Part shown: piece by piece, positions 1 through 9,621 of the stretch
Numbering within the stretch: the stretch's first letter is position 1
Layout of the letters: the number at the start of each line of letters is the position of its first letter
Assembly: GCA_039105265.1 (NCBI GenBank)
Contig: JAPFFF010000009.1
Location: 2,914,001-2,978,000, forward strand
Direction: 5' to 3'
From: Tritrichomonas musculus
Taxonomy: Eukaryota > Parabasalia > Tritrichomonadida > Tritrichomonadidae
Length of the DNA stretch: 64,000 bases
The notes under the pieces: model-generated
The model's database searches: none
What the model saw: the letters and a program-made list of their open reading frames with translations, nothing else
Told to the model about the DNA's origin: nothing
Position numbers and translations under genes: made by a program

Positions 1-653
1 TTTCTAATTGCCTCATGTTGCTGAAGTCTAGATCGAATTCTGTACCAAGTCAAACCTCTTCGTTCAATTTCTCTAACAAAAGAAGAGCCAATCATACCAG
101 TAGATCCCATAATGGCATATGCTGGTCTTTCTTTTACAGAAAGTCCTTTCTGAGGATGTGATGAAGATTCTGATTGGACAAGTGGTTTTTCACTTTCAGG
201 CCAATTTATATTGAGTTTTGGATCATCAATAGTGTAATGAACTTCGTTTTCAATGCCTATAGTCCTTACAATATCAAAAACTGTATTATCTTCAAGTGAA
301 AGAAAGGCGTGAATGCAGTTGGATGGAATACGAAGTATCATGCCTGGGATAAATTCTAATGTATCTCTGGTTGAAGGATTTTGTAAATCGATTAAAATAA
401 CAAATAATTTTCCTCTAATTAAATACATATATTCTTCACCACTATGTGAAACCGGACCATAAACGACATGTCTTGGTGGATAAAAGCCAAGAATTTGTGA
501 AACAGAGCATGTTGTGCGTAATTTCAGAATATGAAAAGATTCGTACAACGTTCCACGAAGGTCAGGGTATACTGGTGACTTGATGAGTTCAGCTTCAGGA
601 ACATTGAGTTTTTCGACTTCAAATTGGCGTACAACACTTGATGGAACAGACAT
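1..653 (-). CDS. RmlC-like cupin epimerase fused to an NAD-binding RmlD/NRS-ER-type reductase (3' part outside the window)
   Basis: The reading frame starts at the ATG at 653 and stays open to the window edge, so at least 217 residues are present and the C-terminus is missing. The first ~145 residues resemble dTDP-4-dehydrorhamnose 3,5-epimerase: a YPDLRGTLYESF segment (the family's DxRG..E.F), a cupin core with RGKLFVILIDL, and IPSNCIHAF followed by INWPES near the domain end. The usual RGLH catalytic histidine segment is not visible; the equivalent stretch reads ILGFYPPRHVVYGPVSHSGE. At about residue 181 a second domain starts with a dinucleotide-binding loop, IMGSTGMIGSSF, as in RmlD and plant NRS/ER. 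Such fusions finish deoxyhexose (rhamnose-type) nucleotide-sugar synthesis. The epimerase may be altered or inactive, which is inference. An AACTTTTT element lies 69 bp upstream. Confidence 0.72.
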   Translation of the reverse strand, partial: MSVPSSVVRQFEVEKLNVPEAELIKSPVYPDLRGTLYESFHILKLRTTCSVSQILGFYPPRHVVYGPVSHSGEEYMYLIRGKLFVILIDLQNPSTRDTLEFIPGMILRIPSNCIHAFLSLEDNTVFDIVRTIGIENEVHYTIDDPKLNINWPESEKPLVQSESSSHPQKGLSVKERPAYAIMGSTGMIGSSFVREIERRGLTWYRIRSRLQQHEAIR

Positions 654-845
654 TTGTAATGAATTTAATTTAAAAAAAACTTCTCAAAATCTATTTTTCG
701 TGAGAGTATATTTGGCTATTTAACTTTTTGAATATGTTTTTGGTAAATGCTAAATATTAGATATATCTCTGAATTAGAAAGAAAAAATTAATAAATATTA
801 ATCGCACTAATTTTAGTTTAACAAAGTAAAAAATATGTTTTAAAT

Positions 846-1415
846 TCAAACAATGCAAGGCTTATTTATGGCATGAATTCTATGGCAATTAGGGCATTCA
901 ATAAAAAGTCTGTTTGATGGATCTTTTGTGATATGATTAAAGCAAAAATCTGATTGGCCAAGAGCAACATTTGAACATGTTTCAACTTTGCAAATTCTTG
1001 GCAAGCTATTATCATAAGAATAAAAAGAAGATTTCCATTTATGTCTTTTTTTCATAATTTCGAGTATATCTTGGCTGACTTCTGATTTTTCTACAGAATT
1101 TTTAATTTGTTTTTTATTAATTTCAATCAAATGTCGAATTGTTTCTTCTCTTGCATTCTTCTCGAGTTCATTCAAATAGTGTTTCCTGTTTCTCATTAAT
1201 TTTGCTGCAATAATTGGCATGTCAGCTTCCATATCAGGAACTTCATAAAAGCATCCCTCGCTTAATTCATTTTGAGTTTTATGAAGCACGGGATTTTCGA
1301 TTGCAATTTCAAATTTTTCAGGTGGGTCTAATAATGCTGAGGAATTTTTAATTTTTTTAAAAACATCTTTGTTTTTCTTGTTTTTCATAACAAAAAATAT
1401 TGAAATAATGGCCAT
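846..1415 (-). CDS. Small C3Hc3H zinc-finger protein, KANSL2/INO80D-like
   Basis: A 189-residue protein from the ATG at 1415; an in-frame TTG at 1427 is ignored, and an ATG at 1388 is an alternative start. The middle is charged and helical (KNAREETIRHLIEINKKQ). The C-terminal ~50 residues hold a cysteine/histidine cluster: C-x4-C, then C-x2-H, then C-x2-C and a last C close to the end. This spacing matches the 'potential DNA-binding' zf-C3Hc3H domain of KANSL2 and INO80D, which are subunits of chromatin complexes. The protein is far shorter than those animal proteins, so a chromatin role is inference from the domain. It lies 60 bp downstream of the 14-3-3 gene on the same strand and has its own AAAAAGTT element. 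Confidence 0.58.
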   Translation of the reverse strand: MAIISIFFVMKNKKNKDVFKKIKNSSALLDPPEKFEIAIENPVLHKTQNELSEGCFYEVPDMEADMPIIAAKLMRNRKHYLNELEKNAREETIRHLIEINKKQIKNSVEKSEVSQDILEIMKKRHKWKSSFYSYDNSLPRICKVETCSNVALGQSDFCFNHITKDPSNRLFIECPNCHRIHAINKPCIV

Positions 1416-1425
1416 ATATGTAGTC

Positions 1426-1433
1426 AAAAAGTT
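1426..1433. promoter_or_regulatory. AAAAAGTT promoter-like element
   Basis: AAAAAGTT lies 11 bp upstream of the zinc-finger gene ATG, in the short spacer after the 14-3-3 stop codon. The same octamer or its complement recurs upstream of many genes here. Confidence 0.4.
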
Positions 1434-1474
1434 TGAGTGTAAATAACATTTACTAACAACAAATATAAAAACAC

Positions 1475-2245
1475 TTAACCATGTGGCTCAGCTTCTGTTT
1501 TTTCGTCCTTCCACATTGAAATATTATCACGAAGAAGTTGTAAAATCATTGTTGCTTCTGTATATTCTTGTTCATCAAGTTCTTCTAAATATCGAGTAGC
1601 TTCGTTGAATGAAACATCAGCTCTGTCAATTGCTTCATCTTTCATACCAAGTATCTCGTACTGAAAAACGCAGAAATTAAGAATTAAACCGAGATAAACT
1701 GGGTCAGCCATTTTCATCTCATCACCTACTGACTTCATAGCCATTTCATAGCTTGCTCTTGCACGTCCTGAGTTTAGATCATCATCTGCTGACAGCTCAG
1801 CCATATATCTGTAATAATCTCCTTTTAATTTGTGGTAAAAAACAATAGTTTGGGCTTCAGAAGTAACTGGGAGAAGTGTTGAATCTATGAGTTGAAGGAA
1901 GCTATTGCAACCTTTTGTTATTTCGTCTTTAAGCGATTTTTGAATATCATCAAGCTGTTTAACAACATCAAGATCGCCCTTCTTTTCATATGCGATTATT
2001 TCATCTTCAATAATATGTAATGAATTACGAGCTGAGCTTATTGAGTGTTTATATGCGCTTGAAAGTAGTTCGCGTTGTGTTTTTGAAAGGCGTGGATTAT
2101 ATCTGATTAACTCTGTGAAAAAAAGAATTGAATCGTTATATCTCTTAGCTTCAAATGCTGTTTGAGCGCATGCCCAAGCAACTTGTTCTCCAGTATGTGG
2201 TGATAAAGGAGCTTGTTGTTCTAAAGAATTCGAAGGTTTGATCAT
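1475..2245 (-). CDS. 14-3-3 protein
   Basis: A 256-residue protein, normal for the family (~245-260). Recognisable 14-3-3 signatures are RELLSSAYKH (family RNLLSVAYKN), GDYYRYMAEL, DPVYLGLILNFCVFQYEIL, and the helix-9 stretch ATMILQLLRDNISMW. These helices build the amphipathic groove that binds phosphoserine/threonine peptides. The protein acts as a dimeric cytosolic adaptor for kinase targets. The sequence is divergent in its N-terminal dimerisation helices (start MIKPSNSLEQQ). It starts at the ATG at 2245. No AACTTTTT element is near its start. A long-TIR mobile element begins about 115 bp upstream. Confidence 0.9.
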   Translation of the reverse strand: MIKPSNSLEQQAPLSPHTGEQVAWACAQTAFEAKRYNDSILFFTELIRYNPRLSKTQRELLSSAYKHSISSARNSLHIIEDEIIAYEKKGDLDVVKQLDDIQKSLKDEITKGCNSFLQLIDSTLLPVTSEAQTIVFYHKLKGDYYRYMAELSADDDLNSGRARASYEMAMKSVGDEMKMADPVYLGLILNFCVFQYEILGMKDEAIDRADVSFNEATRYLEELDEQEYTEATMILQLLRDNISMWKDEKTEAEPHG

Positions 2246-2362
2246 TTTAGTATTTTTATTTGAATCGGTTGATTTAGGTCAATATTGCCCATACCGATAT
2301 CGAAAAAACGAATTAACATATCAACCAAGGATAAAACATCTAATATAATTCGTATTAAAATA

Positions 2363-2470
2363 CTACTATATATTTGCCAGGATTTTTGGACTACGCCCAA
2401 AAAACACGGCAAATAGGTCAAATTGTCTAGATTTCAAAATTTTAAACGGACATGGGGTGTCCTCTTGGAC
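2363..2470 (+). repeat. Left terminal inverted repeat of the long-TIR element
   Basis: Pairs with 4912-5019 in inverse orientation. Inside the repeat is a smaller palindrome: TATTTGCC near 2370 faces GGCAAATA near 2408, with TTTTTGG/CCCAAAAA between them, so each end could fold into a hairpin. Confidence 0.8.
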
Positions 2471-4911
2471 ATGGGGTGGGTAACTCTTTTTTTGACCTCA
2501 AAAAGTTTCAATATCTCTTCGAATTTTAGGTTTTATTTGGTAATTTTAATATATTTTCTTATCCATTTGATGATCTTTAAAATGGCCTTTGAAACAAATC
2601 AAAAAACATAATATTCATCGAGTTTTTTTTTTTTTTTTTGACTTCACAAACTAATAGATCTCTCTTCGTAGGAGATATCCTTCAAAACTACTAATACAAT
2701 TTGATTTTATGCATATACATTATTCAAAAAGTTGAATTAATAAACGGAATGATTCAATTTTCGGCGGTTCGGGATCAACTAAAGTATAGTTAGACTTTTA
2801 TGAAGAACCTTCAAAAAGTGGAAATCATTCAGAAAAAATAATCTAAATAAAAATAATTGAAAAAAGAAAAGGATTTTTCGTGAGCAAAAGAGGGGGGATG
2901 CATGCTGGGCTTTAGCCCAGACCATCTGGGGGATATACCTCAGATAGGCTTTAGCCAATAAATTCATTTAAATCGATTTTTTTGGGCTAAATTAATTATT
3001 TTGATAACGAGACGATAAAATTTTTAGTTTGAAATTTTTTTGTTGGGAACTTTTTGAATGTGGCTTTTTGAAGGGGGTCCAGGGATGTGAGCCCCGGGAG
3101 TAGTGCAGGGGGAACCTCTGCAGAGAATGCTATCCTAATTTTTAGGCCGCAACGTGTACGTACGAATTTCATAGATCCAGCCACCAAAGTTACCGAAAAT
3201 GCTCAAGCATACAGAATTAGTGTCGATCAGCCACCAGGTTACAATGATCGTCCGAAGTTACAGATATCAAGGAAATGCCAAAAGCAAATTAATTATTGAA
3301 TAATCAATCAAAGATGCAATCAATTATGAAGATAACAATGAAGTTAAGATCGAATATGATCCCAATTTGAATGAAAATGAGTGAAATTACGTAACAATTA
3401 CTCGATGGTTACCATACAATGTTTTCGAGAATTATTTCATGCAAGCTCAAGAATCACGCAATCTATATAAACAAGAAGTGTATGATAAAGATAATTTAAG
3501 GCCTTATTAAGGTATTCATTCAATTTTGTAGTATTCAAAAAGTGACAACGAAAATACATATTTTGCGAAATATATCATTATAAATTTTAATTTTTTTTAT
3601 TAAATATTCATAAAATTAATAATATCATTATATAATATATTTAAATTATTGTATATCTTGCTAAAAGTAGAGATAATTTCATAAATAATCACTCAGCTAA
3701 TCTTTTCAACCTGAGTTAAAATTTGAAAAATTGGCCATATTTTTTGATTTTAAAAAGATTTATTTTAAAAAATCAAAAATTCCGACGCTGGGGACTTTAT
3801 TTTGGATAGATTTTTTCTTTGAATACTTTACATATTTTTACTTTTCAGAAATCTTTATTTTCTCACAATTTTACAATTGTTTATATCTTACAATCTCACA
3901 ATTATTTCTTAAAAAAATGCTCAATATTCTGAAGCATATAATAATTTCATAGAATTGATCTCAATTTTCTGATGATTCAAATATTTCATAAAAAATAAAT
4001 TCAATTTAATAAATTAACTAAAAAATATATCTTATATTTTAAATTGGATTTTCCTCATATTTGCTATAATATTTATACAAAACATCATTTTTTTTCTAAA
4101 CTTATCAAATTGTAAAATTTTCATTCAAAAAGAAAAATTAGTTTATTTTTATATCATACGTCAATTTTACCATTATATTTAGTAAATAAATTTTTTATCA
4201 TCATATATTTTATTATATTATAATATGATAAAATATACTGCTTTTGTTCAACCTTAATATGGTCTATAATTTATGAAAATCCATACTGAAAAAACACCTA
4301 CAATGGATGAATTAATTCAACAAATACAAAAAGAAGTAGAAGCTGCAAGAAAAGCAAGAAAAGAAAAACACAAAATCTAAATGCTGCACCACCAAAAAGG
4401 AGAAACAAATCTAAAAGATGGGATGATCTCCCTTATAGTAATTATGATTGTTTCCGAATAAATATTAATTAATTTAATCTTTTATTGTTTTCTATTTTTT
4501 ATTTAATTTTCTGGATTTTCAATGTTGTCCATTATGATGACTTCCTCACTTCATTTCCTCATATATTCGCCGAGCAAGAAGAGCCAGTGTACAGTAAAGC
4601 TACTATCGACAATTTCACAAATATTGTACCATTTGAATTTGAACTTAATCTTAACAATTTTACACATTTTATTCTTTCTAATTGTGCAACACCAGCTGAT
4701 TACCCTTTCAATATTGCAAGAAAGCAATAAAAGTTGTATTTGTTACTCTTCCTCACAAAAAGTTATCAATGTTCTTCCTCTCAAAAAAGTTCGCTATTCT
4801 TCCTTTCTCTTCAAAAGTTCACTATCACATTCATCCGATTATTAGTATAACACACACTAACCTACGGATGAAGTATAAAAACCATAATTTGAATAAGGAC
4901 AACATAATTTT

Positions 4912-5019
4912 GTCCAAGAGGAAAACCCATGTCCGTTTAAAATTTTGAAACCTAGAAAATATGACCTATTTGCCTTGTTTTTTGGGCATAGTCCAAAAAT
5001 CGTGGCAAATATATAGTAG
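4912..5019 (-). repeat. Right terminal inverted repeat of the long-TIR element
   Basis: Inverse copy of 2363-2470 with about ten mismatches over 108 bp; followed directly by the second TAAAATA. Confidence 0.8.
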
Positions 5020-5170
5020 TAAAATAGTCATGTGTAATTGTTAATACTTGAAAAGAATATTTATTAAATAATATTTATTGGATAACAGTAGAGTTAATTG
5101 AAAATAATACTAAATATATATTCAACTACAAAAAGAAGAGCAAAAAAAAAAAAAAACAATATTAGAAGTG

Positions 5171-6079
5171 TTATACAGTTATAAGAGCGATTGCTGATAA
5201 GCATTTTTCAAATGGAGGAATTTTTGATACCATCAATCCTGTTTCATTATCCCAAACGCTGCAATCGCCAGTGCTGCATGCCGTACACAAGCATTTTGAG
5301 TCAGTCGAAAAAGTCAAGTCCCACATCCATTCTGATTGCTTATCACTTTGATTTGATAAAGTTTGCATTAATGTTCCATCTTCATAATTCCAAATTTTCG
5401 CTGAACTTTCACCTCCGCAAGTTGCAAATAATTTTCCATCAGGAGATGTAGCGGCACGTAATAAAATTTCGCTATTGGTATTAATTTTGAAATTTTCCGT
5501 GATATTTTTAGAATCCTCGTTATTAATTTTATATTGGAATAAAGTTCCATCCATATGCCCAACAATAAAAGATTCACCGTTTGGATTCATTGAAATAGAA
5601 CGAACAGGAGATTTAATAGGTGCCACTTTAAATAAATTGTTAGAGTTTCTCAAATCAAAAATTGAAACATTTCCACTTTCTGAGCCAACAATTATTTGGT
5701 AATTGTTTTTTAGTATATCAATTGCATATAAAGATTCTTTTGCATTTATTGTAGATTGAGGTTGAACAGTTCTTTGGTCCCATACTTTAATAAGCTTATC
5801 TTCACCGCATGAGATTAAGTAGGTAGACGATAAAGCAATATCAGTTACATTGCTTTCATGCGCTGCAATTGAATGAACTGGTTTTTTATTTTGGCTGTTT
5901 GTGTCATATGTAAATAGATATGAATACGCGGCAACATAAAACTTACTATCTTGAGTTAGAATTCTGTTAACTTGCGAGTTTGAGATTTCATATTGATCAT
6001 AAACAATCCAAGTAGAAGGATCGATTTCATAAATTTTAAGATCATAGCACGCTGCAAGAATAATTTGATCAATAGACAT
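5171..6079 (-). CDS. LST8: LST8-type WD40 protein, TOR complex subunit
   Basis: A 302-residue seven-bladed WD40 protein, the same size as yeast Lst8 (303) and close to mLST8 (326). Family-level matches go beyond generic WD repeats: SQVNRILTQDSKFYVAAYSY (mLST8 has SQVNALEITPD...AAAGYQH), a blade ending GGESSAKIWNYEDGTLM, then EWMWDLTFSTDSK, matching the family's GWMWGCAFSGDS, and a C-terminal IPPFEKCLSAIAL. In other eukaryotes LST8 binds the TOR kinase domain in TORC1 and TORC2. The ATG at 6079 gives the standard N-terminus (MSIDQIILAACYDLKIYEID). No promoter octamer is seen close upstream. Confidence 0.78.
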   Translation of the reverse strand: MSIDQIILAACYDLKIYEIDPSTWIVYDQYEISNSQVNRILTQDSKFYVAAYSYLFTYDTNSQNKKPVHSIAAHESNVTDIALSSTYLISCGEDKLIKVWDQRTVQPQSTINAKESLYAIDILKNNYQIIVGSESGNVSIFDLRNSNNLFKVAPIKSPVRSISMNPNGESFIVGHMDGTLFQYKINNEDSKNITENFKINTNSEILLRAATSPDGKLFATCGGESSAKIWNYEDGTLMQTLSNQSDKQSEWMWDLTFSTDSKCLCTACSTGDCSVWDNETGLMVSKIPPFEKCLSAIALITV

Positions 6080-6656
6080 AATTCATTATAATTAAGTTTC
6101 ACAAGATGGTGGTTACATATATGTTTGAATTTATATTTGGTCGTATTGTTTTTATTTATTTAAGGTCTAATATGAAGAAAACATAAAATTTATACCTTTT
6201 TATATATTATTAGAATTTGAATAAATTAAAAATTAAGATAAAACTTTTTAAAGTAATGATTTAATTATTTCAGAAACCAGTCTAACTTTTTAAATTTTGA
6301 TAATATTAAAATTATTTAGAATTATATTCATTAATAATGGGAATTTTTTTAGTTTATTCATAAATTAAAAATAGTTAATGATTCAGAATTTATGTGGCAT
6401 ATATAACAACAAGTCATTCAAGATTTTTACTTTTATTATAGAGTAAATTTTTTAGAGAAATAATAATATCAATTCCTCTAAAATATTAAATTATAGTTTA
6501 AATGCAAATACACTCAATTTATGCAATTATTTGGATATTAAATATATATATATATATAAATGTTAATAAAAATAATATTTATTAAATATTTATATAAAGA
6601 GGCATTGTTATTTTCTTTCTTTCAAATAAATGGTGTCATTATAATAAAAATTATTA
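6080..6656. other. AT-rich spacer
   Basis: No gene seen. It contains a short TA microsatellite near 6540-6558 and two AACTTTTT-like motifs near 6244 and 6287. It must hold the LST8 promoter and the 3' end of the surface-protein gene. Confidence 0.6.
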
Positions 6657-7827
6657 TTATTTTGTATACATATATGTCATTTGATTTCCATATCTATTTC
6701 TATTTTTCAGCTTAATAACAATAAATATAAAACCTACTACTAATATAATTACAGCCCCGAAAGTGAATATGGTCTTTGAATCCAAATGAATTGGTGGTAA
6801 AGTTTTCGGCATTTTATTCCAGCATTGATGTGTGTCTGAGAAAATGATTTTTGTTGTAATAGAATTATCATATTTACATCCAAAACATCTGAATGTCGTT
6901 AAAAATTTCGACTGTTCTTTTGTTTCTGTATCACTAAAATAGCAATCTCTTACTTGAAATGTAGATCTTGATGGATAAAGTAAATAGTATTTAGAGTTAT
7001 CTTCTTTGAAATAACATTCTACAAGTCGAATAAAAGGGGCGTCTTTTACATTAACAATTGAGTGTGCAAAATTATTATTTTGAAAAATTGTATTTTTAAA
7101 TGGAGAAATCGATTGCATATGGTAATGAAACAACAAATAAATCTTCTCCAGCATTTGAATTTAATTCGCAATCCGTAATAACTACTTCAAAATCATGCAC
7201 AGATTCAGTTGTGATATGTATTGAATCGGTATTGAAAGATAAATTAACAGATTCAAACTTGAATTGAGGTGATTGTTTAATATTCGAATTTAACTTGGAG
7301 TTGGAAATAAAATTGGATTGAAAATTAAGAGTTTTTTTTTCATTAGCATAAAAAGCACTGTTTATGCAATTGTCTATGCAGCAGCTTTGGCATGTAATTG
7401 ATCTTGTTTCTGAATAAAATGCATCACCGTTTTTGGATTGGCATTGTTTAAAACCAGTTGATTGAAGTGTAAAATCAGTGTCGGATGTTTTACTGCCAAT
7501 AAAAATGCCACCACCATTTTCTTTAGAAACACACTTCAAAAATAAACAATTTGAAATCTTAATTTTAGATAATTCACCGGAATCCGAGAATCTTTTGTTA
7601 AATCTTTTGTTTTCTTGATCTTCTGATGAAATATAAACTGCTGATGAGAGTATAAAGGAAAAAGTGTTAAAATTCAAACTTAACTCTCGAATATTTTGAA
7701 AATAAAAAATAGAGGCATAAGAGTATGAAAAAGATGAGGAAATCGAATTAAATTGCGATCTTCCTGTAAATAATGGTGACATGCTGAAAGTTTGTGCCGT
7801 CACTAGTGAGAAGATAGTGAAATTCAT
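6657..7827 (-). pseudogene. Pmp-like beta-helix surface protein, single-pass, frameshifted
   Basis: Two overlapping frames make up one gene. The first runs from the ATG at 7827 (short hydrophobic leader MNFTIFSLVTAQTFS) to a stop near 7096. The second continues from about 7110 to 6657 and ends in a membrane helix (TIFTFGAVIILVVGFIFIVI) and a short basic tail. The ectodomain has right-handed beta-helix features common in trichomonad Pmp-like surface proteins: short repeated N-rich strands, KENGGGIFIG, and cysteine-rich turns (TCQSCCIDNC). The frame change lies around 7097-7125 and is one base; no trichomonad-type intron signals are seen. It is either a recent pseudogene or a sequencing error. 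A role in adhesion or host contact is inference from the family. Confidence 0.62.
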
Positions 7828-8013
7828 TATAAAAATGAAGAATTTGTTTTGAATTGCAATAGTTAACTTAACATTCAATTTTTGTTTCGTTTTTGCAAAA
7901 GATTCAATATTTCAATGATAACGTTTAAATATGATTCAATATGAATAAAATTGGGTAATTTGACCATGACGATTATATTAGAATCAATTTCACAAATACC
8001 TTAGAAGTAAAAA

Positions 8014-8646
8014 ATGTGTTATCGTGCAAATACTCAGCAAAACTTAAATCCAGTTGAATCATCAATATGGCAACTTTATAGTCAGCAACGCTCAATTGAG
8101 ATACAGCATCTCAGTCCTGGTACTCATGAAAATGAAATACAGATGACTGCATGGTTCGAATTCCTTCAAATGAAATGGTCACTTGATGGCGCTACAGATG
8201 ATAATTCACTTTCTCGTTTTGATGATGCCCTCCGTTTTTACAGCTTTGGCCCTGATCTACGATCTTCCAATCGCCAACTTCTTAATTTATCAAAATCATA
8301 TAAAATAAAGAAAGTTAAAAATCACACTATCAAATCACATTTAAAAGGTGCACGCGATGGCCACAAACCTGGGAAAGCCCATAATTCAAGTTATACTTAC
8401 TATGTACATAAGCGAACGAATGAATTAAAAGAGAAAGGAATTGCAATATGTGTCAAGTCCACAATTCCTGAAATTGCTCGTGAATGGACTAATATGTCAG
8501 ACGAAGAACGAATGGCTATTGATAAAGAATGGCGCCAATATTGTAATGACCTTAAAAATTCGAATGAAGATAATATTATTAACATGTCCGACAATGATAA
8601 TGAAAATGAAAATTCTAATGATATTAAAAGCGAACCAGGTAATTAA
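8014..8646 (+). CDS. HMG-box-like protein
   Basis: A 210-residue protein from the ATG at 8014. Residues ~127-185 look like an HMG box: SYTYYVHKRTNELKEKG, then TIPEIAREWTNMSDEERMAIDKEW, which has the family's pattern of an aromatic first helix, a conserved tryptophan and the 'W..ls.eer..y' third helix. The N-terminal half (MCYRANTQQNLNPVES...) has no recognisable domain. The C-terminus is acidic and Asn-rich (SDNDNENENSND), as in many HMGB proteins. A likely role is nuclear DNA binding or bending. The gene is divergent from the surface-protein gene, with 186 bp between start codons. Confidence 0.55.
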   Translation: MCYRANTQQNLNPVESSIWQLYSQQRSIEIQHLSPGTHENEIQMTAWFEFLQMKWSLDGATDDNSLSRFDDALRFYSFGPDLRSSNRQLLNLSKSYKIKKVKNHTIKSHLKGARDGHKPGKAHNSSYTYYVHKRTNELKEKGIAICVKSTIPEIAREWTNMSDEERMAIDKEWRQYCNDLKNSNEDNIINMSDNDNENENSNDIKSEPGN

Positions 8647-8796
8647 ATTTTTTCAATTACCAGTATTTGCCTATTGAGACGATTTACCCCAATTATTATA
8701 TTATAGTGTTTTTATTTAAAAAAAATTAAATGACTTATTATGTTCTGGATCTTTTAAATGAAAAGTTTAATATAAATGGTTACATTATTAAAAAAT

Positions 8797-9414
8797 TTAC
8801 TCAAGAACTTCTTTAATTTCATAAAAGCTTTGTGGGTGGTTACATACAGGGCACACTTGTGGTGCTTCAAGACCAACAAATACATATCCACAATTTCTAC
8901 ATTTCCATGTAACTTCATGATCTCTTTTGAAAAATGTGCCTGTTTCGACAAGCTTAGCAAGTGTTCTAAATCTTTGCTCATGTTCACGTTCAACACATGC
9001 AATAGAACGAAATGCTTGAGCTATTTCAGTAAATCCTTCTTGTTCTGCAATTGCTGCCATATGAGGATAAGCCTGAGAATGCTCTTCGAGTTCTCCTTCA
9101 GCAGCAGTATTTAAATTTTCAAGTGTTGATTTAATTGAAAAAGCTCCCACAGTAAGTTGAATATGAACTGGAGATCCGTCACCTTTCATAAGCTTTAAAA
9201 ATTTTTTAGCATGCTCTCTCTCATTCTCAGCTGTTTCAAGGAAAAGAGCTGATATTTGTTCATATCCTTCTTTCTTTGCTTTACTTGCAAAAAATGTATA
9301 TCTATTTCTTGCCATTGATTCTCCTGCATATGCAGCTGCAAGATTTTTTTCTGTACGTGATCCTTTCAAACGAATAGTTAATGGTTCAGTTGGTGGAGGA
9401 GTTTCAGTTGTCAT
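8797..9414 (-). CDS. rbr: Rubrerythrin
   Basis: A 205-residue protein with both rubrerythrin domains. The ferritin-like diiron part has E32 (AYAGESMARNRY), ExxH at E65-H68, a GELEEH helix, and a second ExxH at E142-H145. The C-terminal rubredoxin domain carries C172-x2-C175 and C188-x2-C191 for a single iron. The enzyme reduces hydrogen peroxide using electrons from rubredoxin-type donors and protects anaerobes. In trichomonads it belongs to the peroxide defence, possibly in hydrogenosomes. The N-terminus (MTTETPPPTEPLTIRLKGSR) lacks a clear hydrogenosomal presequence, so location is open. Eukaryotic rubrerythrins are generally considered bacterial acquisitions. It ends 150 bp from the convergent HMG-box gene. 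Confidence 0.95.
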   Translation of the reverse strand: MTTETPPPTEPLTIRLKGSRTEKNLAAAYAGESMARNRYTFFASKAKKEGYEQISALFLETAENEREHAKKFLKLMKGDGSPVHIQLTVGAFSIKSTLENLNTAAEGELEEHSQAYPHMAAIAEQEGFTEIAQAFRSIACVEREHEQRFRTLAKLVETGTFFKRDHEVTWKCRNCGYVFVGLEAPQVCPVCNHPQSFYEIKEVLE

Positions 9415-9621
9415 TCCTAAAAGATTTTTCTATGCGTTTAAAAAAAAAAACGAGTTTAAAAAAAAAATTCAATATAAAAACGGGTTTTTAACGTAAGAAT
9501 CCACATTGATATGAGGATAAAAAAAATTCAAAAAAAAAGTATTTTAAACTAGAGAAACTTGATATTTATTACAATAATATACAGAAGTTTGAAACAAACT
9601 ATGTTTTTCATTAATAGAGAT

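Larger units (their letters stand above)
2363..5019. mobile_element. Long-TIR DNA element, decayed, family unresolved (MULE-like or Polinton-derived)
   Basis: Two ~108-bp inverted repeats (2363-2470 and 4912-5019) match at roughly 90%. They are flanked by the same 7 bases, TAAAATA (2356-2362 and 5020-5026); because the repeat edge is ambiguous, the true duplication could be 5-7 bp. The interior holds only short decayed coding traces (about 3087-3500 and 4270-4730) that I cannot assign to a family, plus unusually GC-rich patches at about 2890-2950 and 3075-3130. It is broken, with several breaks. Repeat divergence suggests an old insertion. It separates the 14-3-3 and LST8 genes without touching either. 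Confidence 0.7.

Noticed and set aside
2423-2611. 62-codon frame starting in the left TIR
   Set aside because: It runs through the inverted repeat and AT-rich DNA with no protein signature.
4840-4870. CACACACTAACC as a trichomonad intron 3' signal
   Set aside because: The order of motifs does not match the ACTAACACACAG branch/acceptor signal and there is no GTATGT donor or flanking exon.
7096-7154. Intron explaining the frame change in the surface-protein gene
   Set aside because: No donor or branch/acceptor consensus in the overlap.
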